Shown here in pieces: positions 10,375-19,916 of a DNA stretch of 64,000 bases (positions within the stretch are counted from its first letter, which is position 1; each line of letters begins with the position of its first letter). The DNA comes from Mycobacterium shigaense (lineage in GTDB: Bacteria; Actinomycetota; Actinomycetes; Mycobacteriales; Mycobacteriaceae), in NCBI RefSeq assembly GCF_002356315.1, contig NZ_AP018164.1:3286001-3350000 (forward strand). Reading direction: 5' to 3'. The notes under the pieces were generated by a model that ran no database searches, was not told the DNA's origin, and saw only the letters and a program-made list of their open reading frames with translations. Position numbers and translations under genes: made by a program.

Positions 10375-11723
10375 CCGCCGCTGCCGCCGCCGGCAAAGCT
10401 GACGTCGCCGCCGCCGGAGTACGTGTTGCTGTTGCCGTCGAATCCGAAATCGCCCTGCTGGGTGTCGTAGCCGGCACTCTGGCCCCTGTCATAGCCCCCG
10501 TCATAGCCACTGTCAGCCCACGCCGAATCGCGTCCCGCCTCGAAGCCGCGCTCGTAACTGCCGCCCCAGTGATCGTCCAGCAGCGCATCCATCATCAGGA
10601 CATCGGCGACGGCCCAGCCCCAACCCGGGCCCCAGAACGCGTACGGGTAGTAGCCGGGGTAGAAGAACATGCCGTTGTAGTAGCCGCCCCCGTAGTAGTG
10701 CTGATAACCGGGCTGCGGCGTGGTCGTGTAGTTGTTGTTGGTGATCGTCACGTTCTGACCGGTCTCGGGGTCCGTCGTGCGCACCGTCGCCTGCTTGCGA
10801 TCCTGCTCCGGGACGGCCGCAACGGCATTGGTGGTTGCGACGTTCAGCTTCTGGTAGCCGCGGGCCACCGTGGCCTGTACGACCCGCAGGTGTGCCCGGG
10901 CTGAGCTGTAATCGCGAGCCTCGAAGGCCTTGCGGGCGTCATGCAGGCTGGAGTTGGCCTTCAGCGCCTCGGCGCTGACGTCGACCTCGCTGTTGGAGAC
11001 CACGGCGCTGTCGAGGTCGCTGACACCCGACTCGGCCACGATCAGCTCCTGCTTCACGTCATCACGCGCCTCGGCATCCTTGCGGCGCTTGCGGTTACGG
11101 CTCGCGACGAACACGATTAGGGCCGCCACCAAGGACAGGATCCCCAGAATGATCAGCATCGTCCACAGCGCCGACCCGCTGTCGTGCTTGTGACTCGTGG
11201 TGGGCGAGGACGTGACGCGTTGCCCGGGCGACACATTCAGATTGGACAGTTTCTGGACGAACTCACTGGTCGCCCCGTAGGGGTCGTTGCGGTGATTTCG
11301 GGCCGACTGACCCATGAACGAGTCGACGTTGTCGGCGACCGCCTTGGGCACGTTGTAGGCGCGTACGTGATAGCCCTTGGAGTCGATGACCAGGATCACC
11401 CCGCTGAAATCGGCGATACGACCCAGGATGACCTCGTGCATGGCATCCGGCGTGGTGATGCCGGTCTGACTCGCGGCGACCGCGGCCACCCAGACCGGCG
11501 GCACGTCGCTCCACGTCCAGCGGCTGCCGAGGATCTGCTGGTTCAGCTGATCGGCGTTCTGCAAGGGCGGCCTCGCCGCCGGGTCGGCCACCACCACCGT
11601 CTGCGCGTCGAACTTCGCCACGAGTTCGGCGGTGTAGGTGTCGGCCGATGCGGCCGGCGAGAGCAGCACTGCCAGCGCCGCGATGATCGGGATCAGAACG
11701 ATCCCGCGAAGTCGCACAATCAC
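10227..11723 (-). CDS. Exported membrane protein with TPM-like domain and Gly/Ser-rich tail
   Basis: GTG 11723 follows GAGGAG on the reverse strand and gives 498 aa. The sequence opens with a signal-type segment (LIPIIAALAVLLSPAASA). An extracytoplasmic domain of about 150 aa follows, containing ILVIDSKGYHVRAYNVP, reminiscent of TPM/Psb32-type domains. A transmembrane helix (TMLIILGILSLVAALIVFVA) precedes RNRKRRK, then an Ala/Ser helical region. After an aromatic, Gly-rich stretch the last 110 residues are repeats of the type GGSDSGGGSWDFGG. The C-terminal half would be cytoplasmic by the positive-inside rule. A longer in-frame ORF to 11864 has no good start. The function is unknown. Confidence 0.75.
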   Translation of the reverse strand: MIVRLRGIVLIPIIAALAVLLSPAASADTYTAELVAKFDAQTVVVADPAARPPLQNADQLNQQILGSRWTWSDVPPVWVAAVAASQTGITTPDAMHEVILGRIADFSGVILVIDSKGYHVRAYNVPKAVADNVDSFMGQSARNHRNDPYGATSEFVQKLSNLNVSPGQRVTSSPTTSHKHDSGSALWTMLIILGILSLVAALIVFVASRNRKRRKDAEARDDVKQELIVAESGVSDLDSAVVSNSEVDVSAEALKANSSLHDARKAFEARDYSSARAHLRVVQATVARGYQKLNVATTNAVAAVPEQDRKQATVRTTDPETGQNVTITNNNYTTTPQPGYQHYYGGGYYNGMFFYPGYYPYAFWGPGWGWAVADVLMMDALLDDHWGGSYERGFEAGRDSAWADSGYDGGYDRGQSAGYDTQQGDFGFDGNSNTYSGGGDVSFAGGGSGGYDSGGGSWDFGGGSDSGGGSWDFGGSDSGGGFDSGGGFDSGGGGDSGF

Positions 11724-11731
11724 GTTTCTCC

Positions 11732-11920
11732 TCACGCTATCGACGGTGCCCGCAAGAGTTGTCCGACGGCTTTGCCGGCCACGCGCAGGCACCGATGCGG
11801 TGACGGTCTTGACGGCGTCGCGCTCGAGGGAGTCGCGGTGTTGGAATTGGACGAGTCGCCGCACGCCGCCGCGACCAGACCGACCGCCGCGGCCGCCAAC
11901 ACATGTGCCTCGTGCGTCAT
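11732..11920 (-). CDS. Short lipoprotein-like ORF (possible remnant)
   Basis: A 62-aa reverse-strand reading with ATG at 11920 and a purine-rich site (GGTGGGCGAG) just before it. It starts with a hydrophobic segment and a lipobox-like VAAAC followed by GDSSNSNTATPSS, a typical lipoprotein N-terminus. The rest is short and basic, and no domain follows. It may be the leader of a decayed Lpq-type lipoprotein. It lies immediately upstream of the TPM-like gene on the same strand. Confidence 0.3.
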   Translation of the reverse strand: MTHEAHVLAAAAVGLVAAACGDSSNSNTATPSSATPSRPSPHRCLRVAGKAVGQLLRAPSIA

Positions 11921-12012
11921 CTCGCCCACCTGTCCTCGCGGCAAACCGGTCCCCTGCACGCTACCAACCGGGAATGGCCGCGAGTTGCGCCCAAAGCGGA
12001 ATCGGCGGCCGC

Positions 12013-12240
12013 CTATCCGACGGTGTTCTGCCTGGTGCCCAGGATCCCGCGGGACGCCTTGACGGGCTGTCCGTCGGCGATTTCGACGACTTCGAGCCAG
12101 GCGCCCGGAGCGACGTAGTGGCAATTGATGTCCTCGCGTTGCATCCGGATGATCAGCACGCCCGCATCCGTCACTTCATAGCTGTCGAATGCGCCGTAGT
12201 CGCGTGGGCTGCCGTTGCTGAACACCACCGTGAATGTCAT
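12013..12240 (-). CDS. Small conserved hypothetical protein (75 aa)
   Basis: An ATG-started 75-aa protein, MTFTVVFSNGSPRDYGAFDSY at the N-terminus, with a beta-rich pattern and no membrane segment or cysteine cluster. Its composition and GC3 bias look like real coding sequence. I do not recognise a domain. It stands alone between the lipoprotein-like ORF and the F420-type oxidoreductase. Confidence 0.6.
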   Translation of the reverse strand: MTFTVVFSNGSPRDYGAFDSYEVTDAGVLIIRMQREDINCHYVAPGAWLEVVEIADGQPVKASRGILGTRQNTVG

Positions 12241-12273
12241 GCGAAGAGTATGGCGGGCAACCGACTGGCAACA

Positions 12274-13134
12274 CTACCCGTCGAGCGCCAGGTCCTTGCG
12301 GAAGCGCTGCATGCCGTCGATCTTGTCGTCCAACGACGCATCCGGCCCGGTGTAGAACATCCACGGCATGGTGATGATCCCGGTGATGCCGGCATCTTCG
12401 GCGCGCCGGTAATCGGCCGGGGTGAACGCGTCGGTCAGCGGCGTCAGGACGGTGAAATCGTCCATCGTCAAACCCTTTTGAGCGCGCAGTTCCCGCAACT
12501 TGCCGACCGCCTCGATGGCGTGTTCGGTCTTGATCAGGTCACCGATCCAGCCGTCGTTGCGAGCGGCCCGGCGCAGCGCGGCGTCGCTGAGGCCGCCCGC
12601 GTAGATGGGAATCGGCGGCGGGGTGGGCTGCATCTCCAGCCGCGGCGTTCGGTAGAACTCGCCGTCGAACTCCGTCCAGCCCGGCGACCACAGCGCCCGC
12701 ATCAACCCGACGATCTCGTCGGTGCGCTTACCGCGCGCGGCGAATTGCTCGTCCATCAACGCGAACTCTTCTGCGCACCAGCCGACGCCGATGCCGAGCT
12801 CGATGCGCCCCTCGGCCAAAACGGCTGCGGTACCAATGGCTTTCGCCGCCGAGTACGGGTTGCGCATCGCCGGGATATAGACGGTGGTGACGAATCGCAG
12901 CCGGGTGGTGACCTGGGCCAACGCGCCGGCCAGCACCCACGGGTCCGGCCAATCGGTGAACGGCTGCCACCGTCGTTCCCCGTCCTTAGTGTAGGGGTAC
13001 GGCGTTTCCAGGGTCTCGAGATTGACGACGTGGTCGGGTATCCCCACGCCGTCGTAGCCGAGCTCGTCGGCGGCCTTCGCGATCTCGATGATCTCGCGGG
13101 TATTCAGGAACGCGCTGCTGATGTAGAACTTCAC
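12274..13134 (-). CDS. LLM-class F420-dependent oxidoreductase
   Basis: A 286-aa luciferase-like TIM-barrel protein. Characteristic segments are AKAADELGYDGVGIPDH, TTVYIPAMRNPYSAAKAIGT, EGRIELGIGVGWCAEEF, and PPIPIYAGGLSDAALRRAAR. These are typical of mycobacterial F420-using LLM oxidoreductases. GTG 13134 overlaps the stop of the upstream thioesterase gene by 4 bases, so the two are coupled. The longer in-frame ORF to 13500 is antisense to the thioesterase reading and is not used. The substrate is unknown. Confidence 0.85.
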   Translation of the reverse strand: MKFYISSAFLNTREIIEIAKAADELGYDGVGIPDHVVNLETLETPYPYTKDGERRWQPFTDWPDPWVLAGALAQVTTRLRFVTTVYIPAMRNPYSAAKAIGTAAVLAEGRIELGIGVGWCAEEFALMDEQFAARGKRTDEIVGLMRALWSPGWTEFDGEFYRTPRLEMQPTPPPIPIYAGGLSDAALRRAARNDGWIGDLIKTEHAIEAVGKLRELRAQKGLTMDDFTVLTPLTDAFTPADYRRAEDAGITGIITMPWMFYTGPDASLDDKIDGMQRFRKDLALDG

Positions 13135-13787
13135 TGGGCGTCCCTCGCCCACGCCGGCTCGATGAAGATGCCCTCGGCCTCGACGGTGACGCCGACCGAA
13201 TCCGAAATGGTGCCGTGCGCAAAAACTTTGACGCCCGCAGCGCTCTCGATCCACGCGTCGCAGCGCAGCGGACCCAGCGGGGTGCCGCGCAGATATTTCA
13301 CGGTGATGGTTCCGGTGAACCGCGCTTTGGACAGGCCCTCGCTGGCGGCCTCGCCGAGCATGTGGTCGAGCACCAGGGCGCTGACGCCACCATGCACCAG
13401 ACCAGGCGGCCCCTCGTAAGCCGAGCCCAGCACGAACTCGCTGAAGCAGCGCCCGCCGCCCTCGTGCTGCACGACGATCGGCGGGGCGATGGGGTTGCAC
13501 ACACCGATCGCGGCGTTGCCCAGCGGCAGCGGGCGGCCGTCGACGCGGTAGCTGACCTTGGCCGGCCGGGTCCGCTGCCGCAGCGACTCGGTGACGGCCT
13601 CGATCGCGATGCGCGCCTGGTGGACGACGTCGTCGTCGACCTCGGTGTGGATGGTGGCGTCGACGAGTTCGCGAACGGCCTCGGCCAGCGGAGCGTACAG
13701 TGCCGTCACCCGGCCGGCCTCGGCCGCGCTCAGCACCTCGAACATGGCCTCGGATATCGGGTTCACCGCGCTGGACTCGCGGGTCAA
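13131..13787 (-). CDS. PaaI/hotdog-fold thioesterase-like protein
   Basis: A 218-aa protein whose C-terminal 120 residues form a 4HBT/PaaI-like hotdog: the [22 protein letters not shown] helix and [16 protein letters not shown] strand. The N-terminal part is helical. TTG 13787 overlaps the glnE stop (TTGA). A GTG at 13766 is an alternative start. It is the middle gene of a glnE - thioesterase - F420 oxidoreductase run on the reverse strand. Acyl-CoA thioester hydrolysis is expected for the family; the substrate is unknown. Confidence 0.8.
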   Translation of the reverse strand: MTRESSAVNPISEAMFEVLSAAEAGRVTALYAPLAEAVRELVDATIHTEVDDDVVHQARIAIEAVTESLRQRTRPAKVSYRVDGRPLPLGNAAIGVCNPIAPPIVVQHEGGGRCFSEFVLGSAYEGPPGLVHGGVSALVLDHMLGEAASEGLSKARFTGTITVKYLRGTPLGPLRCDAWIESAAGVKVFAHGTISDSVGVTVEAEGIFIEPAWARDAQ

Positions 13788-16768
13788 CTGCCGAACACCT
13801 TGCGCACCACAGCTTTTGCGCGCCGCGTCACTCTCAGATAGTTGTCCAAGAACTCACTTCCATCGTCGTTGGGCCAACCCGCCGCGACCGCGACCGCGTT
13901 GAGCTGGCGTCCGGGACCGGGCAGCTGGTCGGTGGGCTTGCCGCGGACCAGCACCAGCGCGTTGCGGGCCCGGGTGGCGGTCAGCCAGGCCTGCCGCAGC
14001 AAATCCACGTCGTCCGCGCCAACCAGCTCGCTCGCGGCGATCACGTCGAGGGACTCCAGCGTCGAGGTGTTGTGCAGCGCCGGAATCTCGTGCGCATGCT
14101 GCAGTTGCAGCAGCTGCACCGTCCACTCGACGTCGGCCAGGCCGCCGCGCCCCAGCTTCGTATGGGTGTTGGGGTCGGCGCCGCGCGGCAGCCGTTCCGC
14201 CGCCACGCGGGCCTTGATGCGGCGAATCTCTTGCACCGCCTCGGCGGACACGCCGTCCTTCGGGTAGCGGGTCCGGTCGGCGAGCAACAGGAACCGCTGG
14301 CCCAGCTCCGCATCGCCGGCGACCGCGTGCGCGCGCAGCAGCGCCTGAATCTCCCACGGCTGCGCCCACTGCTCGTAGTAGGCGGCGTAGGCCCCCAGCG
14401 TGCGGACCAGCGGGCCGCTGCGCCCCTCGGGCCGCAGGTTGGCGTCGACCTCCAGCGGCGGGTCGACGCTGGGCGTGCCCAGCAGCGCGCGCACCTGCTC
14501 GGCGACCGATATCGACCATTTCACCGCCTGCGCCTCGTCGGCCCCGTTGGCCGCCTCGCAGACGAACATCACGTCAGCGTCCGAGCCGTAGCCGAGCTCG
14601 GCGCCGCCGAGTCGGCCCATGCCGATAACCGCAAGGGCCGCAGGCGCTTTCCCGCTCTCGGGCAGATTGGCCCCGATGATGGCGTCCAACGCCGCCTGCA
14701 GCACCGCCACCCACACCGACGTCAGGGCGCCACACACCTGCCGGACTTCGAGCAGACCCAGCAGATCCGCGGAGCCGATGCGGGCCAGTTCCCTGCGGCG
14801 CAGCGCACGGGCGGCCGCGATCGCGCGGACCGGATCCCGGTGGCGGGCCGCGGAGGCTGTCAAGCCGCGGGCCACCGCGGCTTGATCGGTCTGCAGCAGT
14901 TTCGGGCCGCCCGGGGCATCGCCGTAACTCTCGATGACCCGCGGCGCGCGCATCAACAGGTCGGGCACATACATCGAGGTCCCCAACACATGCATCAGGC
15001 GCTTGGCCACCGCGGGCTTGTCGCGCAGCGTGGCCAGGTACCAGGTCTCGGACGCCAGCGCTTCGGACAGCCGGCGGTAGGCCAACAGACCGCCGTCGGG
15101 GTCGGGCGCATAGGACAGCCAGTTCAGCAGCCTGGGCAGCAGCACCGACTGCACGCGGCCGCGCCGGCCGCTCTGGTTGACCAGTGCCGACATGTGTTTC
15201 AGGGCGGTCTGCGGGCCCTCGTAACCGAGTGCGGCCAGCTGCCGCTCCGCGGCCTCCGCCGTCATGCCGTGGGCGATCTCCAGCCCGGCGGGCCCGATCG
15301 ACTCGAGCAGCGGCTGATAGAACAGCTTCGCGTGCAGCTGGGACACCCGCAGATTCTGGTGCTTGATCTCCTCGCGCAGCACGCCTGCCGCGTCGTGGCG
15401 GCCGTCCGGCCGGATGTGGGCGGCCCGGGCCAGCCAGCGCACCGCCTCCTCGTCGTCCGCCGCTGGCAGCAGGTGCGTGCGCTTGAGTCGCTGCAGCTGC
15501 AGCCGGTGCTCGAGCAGCCGGAGAAACTCGTAGGAGGCGGTCAGGTTCGCCGCGTCCTCGCGGCCGATGTAGCCGCCTTCACTCAGGGCCGCCAACGCGT
15601 CCACGGTGGAAGCCACGTGCAGCGATTCGTCGCTGCGGCCATGCACCAGCTGCAGCAGCTGCACGGCGAATTCGACGTCGCGCAATCCACCGCTGCCGAG
15701 TTTGATTTCGCGGTCGCGCACCTCGGAGGGCACCAGCTGCTCGACCCGGCGCCGCATGGCCTGGACCTCGACCACGAAATCCTCGCGCTCGCAGGCGACC
15801 CAGACCATGGGCATCAACGCGTCCAGGTAGCGCTTGCCGAGCTCGGCGTCGCCGACCGCGGCCCTGGCCTTCAGTAACGCCTGGAACTCCCAGGTCTTCG
15901 CCCAGCGCTGGTAGTACGCGATGTGTGACTCGACGGTGCGGACCAGCTCGCCGCTGCGCCCCTCGGGCCGCAGCCCGGCGTCCACAGCGAAACAGGCCGC
16001 CGACGCCACCCGCATCACCTCGCTGGCGACCCGGGCCGACACGGCGTCGGCATGCTCGGCGACGAAGATGACGTCGACATCGCTGACGTAGTTCAGTTCG
16101 CGGGCACCGCATTTGCCCATCGCGATGATCGCCAGTCGCGGCGGTGTTTTGTCGCCGCAGACGGTCGCCTCGGCGACCCGCAGCGAGGCCGCCAGCACCG
16201 CGTCCGCCATGTCGGACAGCTGGGCACCGACGACGGTGAACGCCACCACCGGCTCGTCCTCGACCGTCGCGGCCAGGTCGAGCGCGGCCAGCACCAGCAG
16301 ATGGTCGCGATAGCAGTTGCACAACCTCGAAATCGCGGCCACGGTCTCGCCCCGGGTGTCCTCGACGCACCCGATGAACGTGTCGAACAGGTCCTCGCGG
16401 GTGGGCAGTTTGATCTTGCCGCGCAGCAGCTTCCACGATTGCGGCTGAGCGACCAGGTGATCCCCCAACGCCAGCGACGAGCCCAGCACCGCTAACAGCC
16501 GCCCCCGCAACGGGCGTTCGGTCAGCAGCGCGGCATCGAGTTCAGCCCAGTCGCTGTCCGGACTCTCCGAAAGGCGGACCAAGGCCAGCAGGGCGGCGTC
16601 GGGGTCGGGTGCCCGCGACAACGCCCACAACAGGTCGACGTGGGCCGGATCGTCCTGGCCCGTCCAGCCCAGCTGCGCCAGCCGCGCCCCCGCGGACGGG
16701 TCGACCAACCCGAGCCGGCCGACGCTGGGCAGCCGGGGTCGCGCGGTCGCGGGCTTGGTCACGCCCAA
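13784..16768 (-). CDS. glnE: Glutamine synthetase adenylyltransferase/deadenylase GlnE
   Basis: Bifunctional enzyme that adds AMP to, and removes it from, Tyr406 of GlnA1. It is 994 aa, the same length as I recall for the M. tuberculosis protein. Two nucleotidyltransferase cores are visible. The first, near residue 228, has [16 protein letters not shown] and [14 protein letters not shown]. The second has [12 protein letters not shown] and [14 protein letters not shown]. Each is followed by a GlnD-UR_UTase-type helical domain. The start is TTG 16768 or GTG 16762 (992 aa). The gene is next to glnA2 and close to glnA1, as in M. tuberculosis. Confidence 0.96.
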   Translation of the reverse strand: MGVTKPATARPRLPSVGRLGLVDPSAGARLAQLGWTGQDDPAHVDLLWALSRAPDPDAALLALVRLSESPDSDWAELDAALLTERPLRGRLLAVLGSSLALGDHLVAQPQSWKLLRGKIKLPTREDLFDTFIGCVEDTRGETVAAISRLCNCYRDHLLVLAALDLAATVEDEPVVAFTVVGAQLSDMADAVLAASLRVAEATVCGDKTPPRLAIIAMGKCGARELNYVSDVDVIFVAEHADAVSARVASEVMRVASAACFAVDAGLRPEGRSGELVRTVESHIAYYQRWAKTWEFQALLKARAAVGDAELGKRYLDALMPMVWVACEREDFVVEVQAMRRRVEQLVPSEVRDREIKLGSGGLRDVEFAVQLLQLVHGRSDESLHVASTVDALAALSEGGYIGREDAANLTASYEFLRLLEHRLQLQRLKRTHLLPAADDEEAVRWLARAAHIRPDGRHDAAGVLREEIKHQNLRVSQLHAKLFYQPLLESIGPAGLEIAHGMTAEAAERQLAALGYEGPQTALKHMSALVNQSGRRGRVQSVLLPRLLNWLSYAPDPDGGLLAYRRLSEALASETWYLATLRDKPAVAKRLMHVLGTSMYVPDLLMRAPRVIESYGDAPGGPKLLQTDQAAVARGLTASAARHRDPVRAIAAARALRRRELARIGSADLLGLLEVRQVCGALTSVWVAVLQAALDAIIGANLPESGKAPAALAVIGMGRLGGAELGYGSDADVMFVCEAANGADEAQAVKWSISVAEQVRALLGTPSVDPPLEVDANLRPEGRSGPLVRTLGAYAAYYEQWAQPWEIQALLRAHAVAGDAELGQRFLLLADRTRYPKDGVSAEAVQEIRRIKARVAAERLPRGADPNTHTKLGRGGLADVEWTVQLLQLQHAHEIPALHNTSTLESLDVIAASELVGADDVDLLRQAWLTATRARNALVLVRGKPTDQLPGPGRQLNAVAVAAGWPNDDGSEFLDNYLRVTRRAKAVVRKVFGS

Positions 16769-16819
16769 AACGGTAGCGCAACCTGCCGATGGCTCAGACC
16801 GGTCCGCCCGCCCAGTGGG

Positions 16820-18160
16820 CTACAGCGACAGGTAGGTGCTCAGCTCGAACGGCGTCACATGACTGCGGTAGTTCGCCCATTCTGTGCGCTTGTTGCGCAG
16901 GAAGAAGTCAAAGACGTGCTCTCCCAACGCCTCTGCGACGAGCTCGGAGGACTCCATGGCGCGCAGCGCGGCATCGAGGCTGGTCGGCAGCTCGCGGTAG
17001 CCCATGGTGCGGCGTTCGTCGGGGGTGAGGTCCCACACGTTGTCCTCGGCTTGCGGCCCCAGCACGTAGCCCTTCTCCACCCCGCGCAGCCCAGCCGCCA
17101 GCAGCACGGCGAACGTGAGGTAGGGGTTGCATCCCGAGTCGGGGCTGCGGACCTCGATACGTCGCGACGACGTCTTGTGCGGCGTGTACATCGGGACCCG
17201 GACCAGCGCCGACCGGTTGGCCGCGCCCCAGGACGCGGCCGTCGGCGCCTCGCCGCCGTGCACCAGCCGCTTGTAGGAGTTGACCCACTGATTGGTGACC
17301 GCGCTGATCTCGGAGGCGTGCTCGAGAATTCCGGCGATGAACGACTTGCCCACGTCGGACAGCTGCAGCGGATCGTCGGGGCTGTGGAAAGCGTTGACGT
17401 CGCCCTCGAACAGGCTCATGTGGGTGTGCATCCCCGAGCCGGGGTGCTGGCCGAACGGCTTGGGCATGAACGACGCCCGCGCGCCGTTCTCGATCGCGAC
17501 CTCCTTGATGACGTAGCGGAACGTCATCACGTTGTCGGCCATCGACAGTGCGTCGGCGAAACGCAGGTCGATCTCCTGCTGCCCGGGCGCGCCCTCGTGG
17601 TGGCTGAACTCGACCGAGATGCCCATGAACTCCAGCGCCTCGATGGCGTGCCGGCGGAAGTTCGACGCGGAGTCGTGCACGGCCTGGTCGAAGTAGCCGG
17701 CGTTGTCGACGGGCACGGGCGGGGTTCCGTCGTCCGGACCCGGCTTGAGCAGGAAGAACTCAATCTCAGGATGCACGTAGCAGGAGAAGCCGAGGTCGTT
17801 GGCTTTCTGCAGCTGACGCCGCAAGACGTGCCGCGGGTCCGCCCACGACGGCGAGCCGTCGGGCATCGTGATGTCGCAGAACATCCGCGCGGAGTGGTGA
17901 TGCCCGGCGGCCGTCGCCCACGGCAGCACCTGGAACGTCGAGGGGTCCGGGTTGGCCACGGTGTCGGATTCCGACACGCGTGCGAAGCCCTCGATCGAGG
18001 ACCCGTCGAAGCCGATGCCTTCCTCGAACGCGCCCTCGAGCTCGGCCGGGGCGATAGCGACCGACTTCAGGAAACCGAGGACGTCAGTGAACCAGAGCCG
18101 CACGAAGCGGATGTCCCGTTCCTCCAGCGTGCGGAGGACGAATTCCTTCTGTCGATCCAT
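16820..18160 (-). CDS. glnA2: Glutamine synthetase family protein GlnA2
   Basis: A 446-aa type-I glutamine synthetase homologue with DGSSIEGFARV, HPEIEFFLLKPG, HHEGAPGQQEIDLRF, NRSALVRVP and RRIEVRSPDSGCNPYLTF. The region matching the GlnA1 adenylylation loop reads VWDLTPDERRTM, with no Tyr at that position, so GlnE control is not expected. The start at 18160 (MDRQKEFVLRTLEERD) is preferred over the ORF start at 18178 because it gives the family N-terminus and length. The main nitrogen-assimilation role in mycobacteria lies with GlnA1; the substrate of GlnA2 is less certain. Confidence 0.94.
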   Translation of the reverse strand: MDRQKEFVLRTLEERDIRFVRLWFTDVLGFLKSVAIAPAELEGAFEEGIGFDGSSIEGFARVSESDTVANPDPSTFQVLPWATAAGHHHSARMFCDITMPDGSPSWADPRHVLRRQLQKANDLGFSCYVHPEIEFFLLKPGPDDGTPPVPVDNAGYFDQAVHDSASNFRRHAIEALEFMGISVEFSHHEGAPGQQEIDLRFADALSMADNVMTFRYVIKEVAIENGARASFMPKPFGQHPGSGMHTHMSLFEGDVNAFHSPDDPLQLSDVGKSFIAGILEHASEISAVTNQWVNSYKRLVHGGEAPTAASWGAANRSALVRVPMYTPHKTSSRRIEVRSPDSGCNPYLTFAVLLAAGLRGVEKGYVLGPQAEDNVWDLTPDERRTMGYRELPTSLDAALRAMESSELVAEALGEHVFDFFLRNKRTEWANYRSHVTPFELSTYLSL

Positions 18161-18258
18161 ACCCCGCACAGTAGGCAACTGCTGTTAATTCCGTGTTACC
18201 GACGCGCGGCCAGAACCGTTGCGAGCTTTACGAACGGGGCAGCTCAGGGCCGTACTTT

Positions 18259-19815
18259 CTACTGGCACTGCAGCGCCGGCGGCGGCGCCGTTCCGGCGAT
18301 CAGATAGCGCGTCACCGTGGCATCCACGCACTGGTTCCCGTTGAACACCGCGGTGTGCTGGGTGCCGTCGTAGGTGATCAGCGGGGCGCCGAGCTGCCGC
18401 GCCAGGCTGACCCCGGACTGATAAGGCGTGGCCGGGTCATGCGTCGTCGAAACGACGACGACCTTTCCGGGCGGAGCCGGCGGCGCGGTGTGCGGCTGCG
18501 ACGTCGCCGGCACCGGCCACAGCGCGCACAGATCGCGCGGGGCGTTGCCGGTGAACTGTCCGTAGCTCAGGAACGGCGCGGCCTGACGGATCTGTTGGTC
18601 GGCGGCCACCCAGGACGGGGTGTCCGGCGGCGACGGCGCGTCGACACATCGAATCGCATTGAACGCATCCTGGTCGTTGGCGTAGTGCCCGCTCTTGTCG
18701 CGGTCGTCGTAGTCGTCGGCGAGCAGCAGCAAGTCACCCGCGTCGCTGTGGCGCTGCAACCCGAGCAGGCCGCTCGTCAGGTACTTCCAGTGCTGCGGCG
18801 TGTACAGCGCGTTGATCGTTCCGGTCGTGGCGTCGGCATAGCTCAAGCCGCGCGGGTCGGACGTCGGTCCCGGCCTGGCGACCAGCGGGTCAACCAGGGC
18901 GTGATAGCGGGCGACGAACTGGGTCGGGTCGGTGCCCAACGGGCAGGCCGGCGAGCGGGCGCAGTCCGCGGCGTAGTCGTTGAACGCGGTCTGAAAGCCC
19001 GCCATCTGCTCGACGTTCTCCTGCACCGGCCCGACCGTCGGGTCGATTGCGCCGTCGAGCACCATCGTCCGGACGTGGTCGCTGAAGCCGGCGAGGTAGG
19101 CGGTGCCGATCTCGGTGCCGTAGCTGTAGCCGAGGTAGCTGATCTGCTCCTCACCGAGCGCCCGACGCACCAGGTCCATGTCGCGCGCGACCGAGGCGGT
19201 GCCGACGTTGGCCAAGAACGCGTTACCCATCCGGTTGACGCATTGCTGGGCCAGCTGCCGGTACAGCTGTTCGATGTGGGTCACGCCGGCCGGGCTGTAA
19301 TCGACCATCGGTTCCTTGCGGTACGCATCGAACTCGGCGTCCGTCCGGCACCGCAGCGCGGGCGTCGAGTGCCCCACGCCGCGCGGATCAAAGCCCACCA
19401 GGTCGAAGTTGCGCGTGATGTCGCTGCCCTTGAGGTCGGCGGCCATGGCGGCGACCATGTTGACGGCCGAGCCGCCGGGCCCGCCCGGATTGAGCAACAG
19501 CGACCCGATGCGCTGACCGGTGGCGGGGACGCGAATCACCGCCAGTTTCGCCTGCGCCGCACCGGGATTGTTGTAGTCGACCGGGACCGACACGGTAGTG
19601 CATTGGGCGGTGGGGACCTCGCTGCTGTCGCTGAGGAACTGGCTGCAGTTGCCCCACGTCACCGGGACCGCGGCGGCCGGGACCGGCGCCGGGTTGGGGC
19701 CCTGACCGGGACCGGGTTCTGGGGTTGCCTGGGCCGCAGCGGGTTGCCCCGCGAACATCAGACCTACCGACAGCAGCACCAAACTCATCGGCTTCAGGCG
19801 CGGCATGCAGGACAT
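18259..19815 (-). CDS. Exported TAP-like alpha/beta-hydrolase (Rv2223c homologue, CaeA paralogue)
   Basis: A 518-aa secreted serine hydrolase. A signal peptide is clear (SLVLLSVGLMFAGQPAAAQA). The core shows LLNPGGPGGSAVN, VGFDPRGVGHS, the nucleophile elbow YLGYSYGTEIG, and a C-terminal TAP-like domain with STTHDPATPYQSG (acid) and DGTQHTAVF (His). It is a tandem paralogue of the next gene upstream, with about the same length and motif order. Unlike that gene it has no lipobox Cys. Peptidase or esterase activity at the envelope is the family expectation. Confidence 0.9.
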   Translation of the reverse strand: MSCMPRLKPMSLVLLSVGLMFAGQPAAAQATPEPGPGQGPNPAPVPAAAVPVTWGNCSQFLSDSSEVPTAQCTTVSVPVDYNNPGAAQAKLAVIRVPATGQRIGSLLLNPGGPGGSAVNMVAAMAADLKGSDITRNFDLVGFDPRGVGHSTPALRCRTDAEFDAYRKEPMVDYSPAGVTHIEQLYRQLAQQCVNRMGNAFLANVGTASVARDMDLVRRALGEEQISYLGYSYGTEIGTAYLAGFSDHVRTMVLDGAIDPTVGPVQENVEQMAGFQTAFNDYAADCARSPACPLGTDPTQFVARYHALVDPLVARPGPTSDPRGLSYADATTGTINALYTPQHWKYLTSGLLGLQRHSDAGDLLLLADDYDDRDKSGHYANDQDAFNAIRCVDAPSPPDTPSWVAADQQIRQAAPFLSYGQFTGNAPRDLCALWPVPATSQPHTAPPAPPGKVVVVSTTHDPATPYQSGVSLARQLGAPLITYDGTQHTAVFNGNQCVDATVTRYLIAGTAPPPALQCQ

Positions 19816-19916
19816 CGTCGCAGCTGCGCATTCCCGTCACAGCGCGAAATGGTCACGCCTTGATCTCGGGCCCGGCGTGCCTGCGCGCGCCGGCGACCGC
19901 GCGGGGTTACAAGCCG

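Noticed and set aside
13700..15877. A 725-aa plus-strand ORF across glnE
   Set aside because: Shadow of glnE on the opposite strand; no domain recognised. The same applies to 16640-18307 and 18193-19863.
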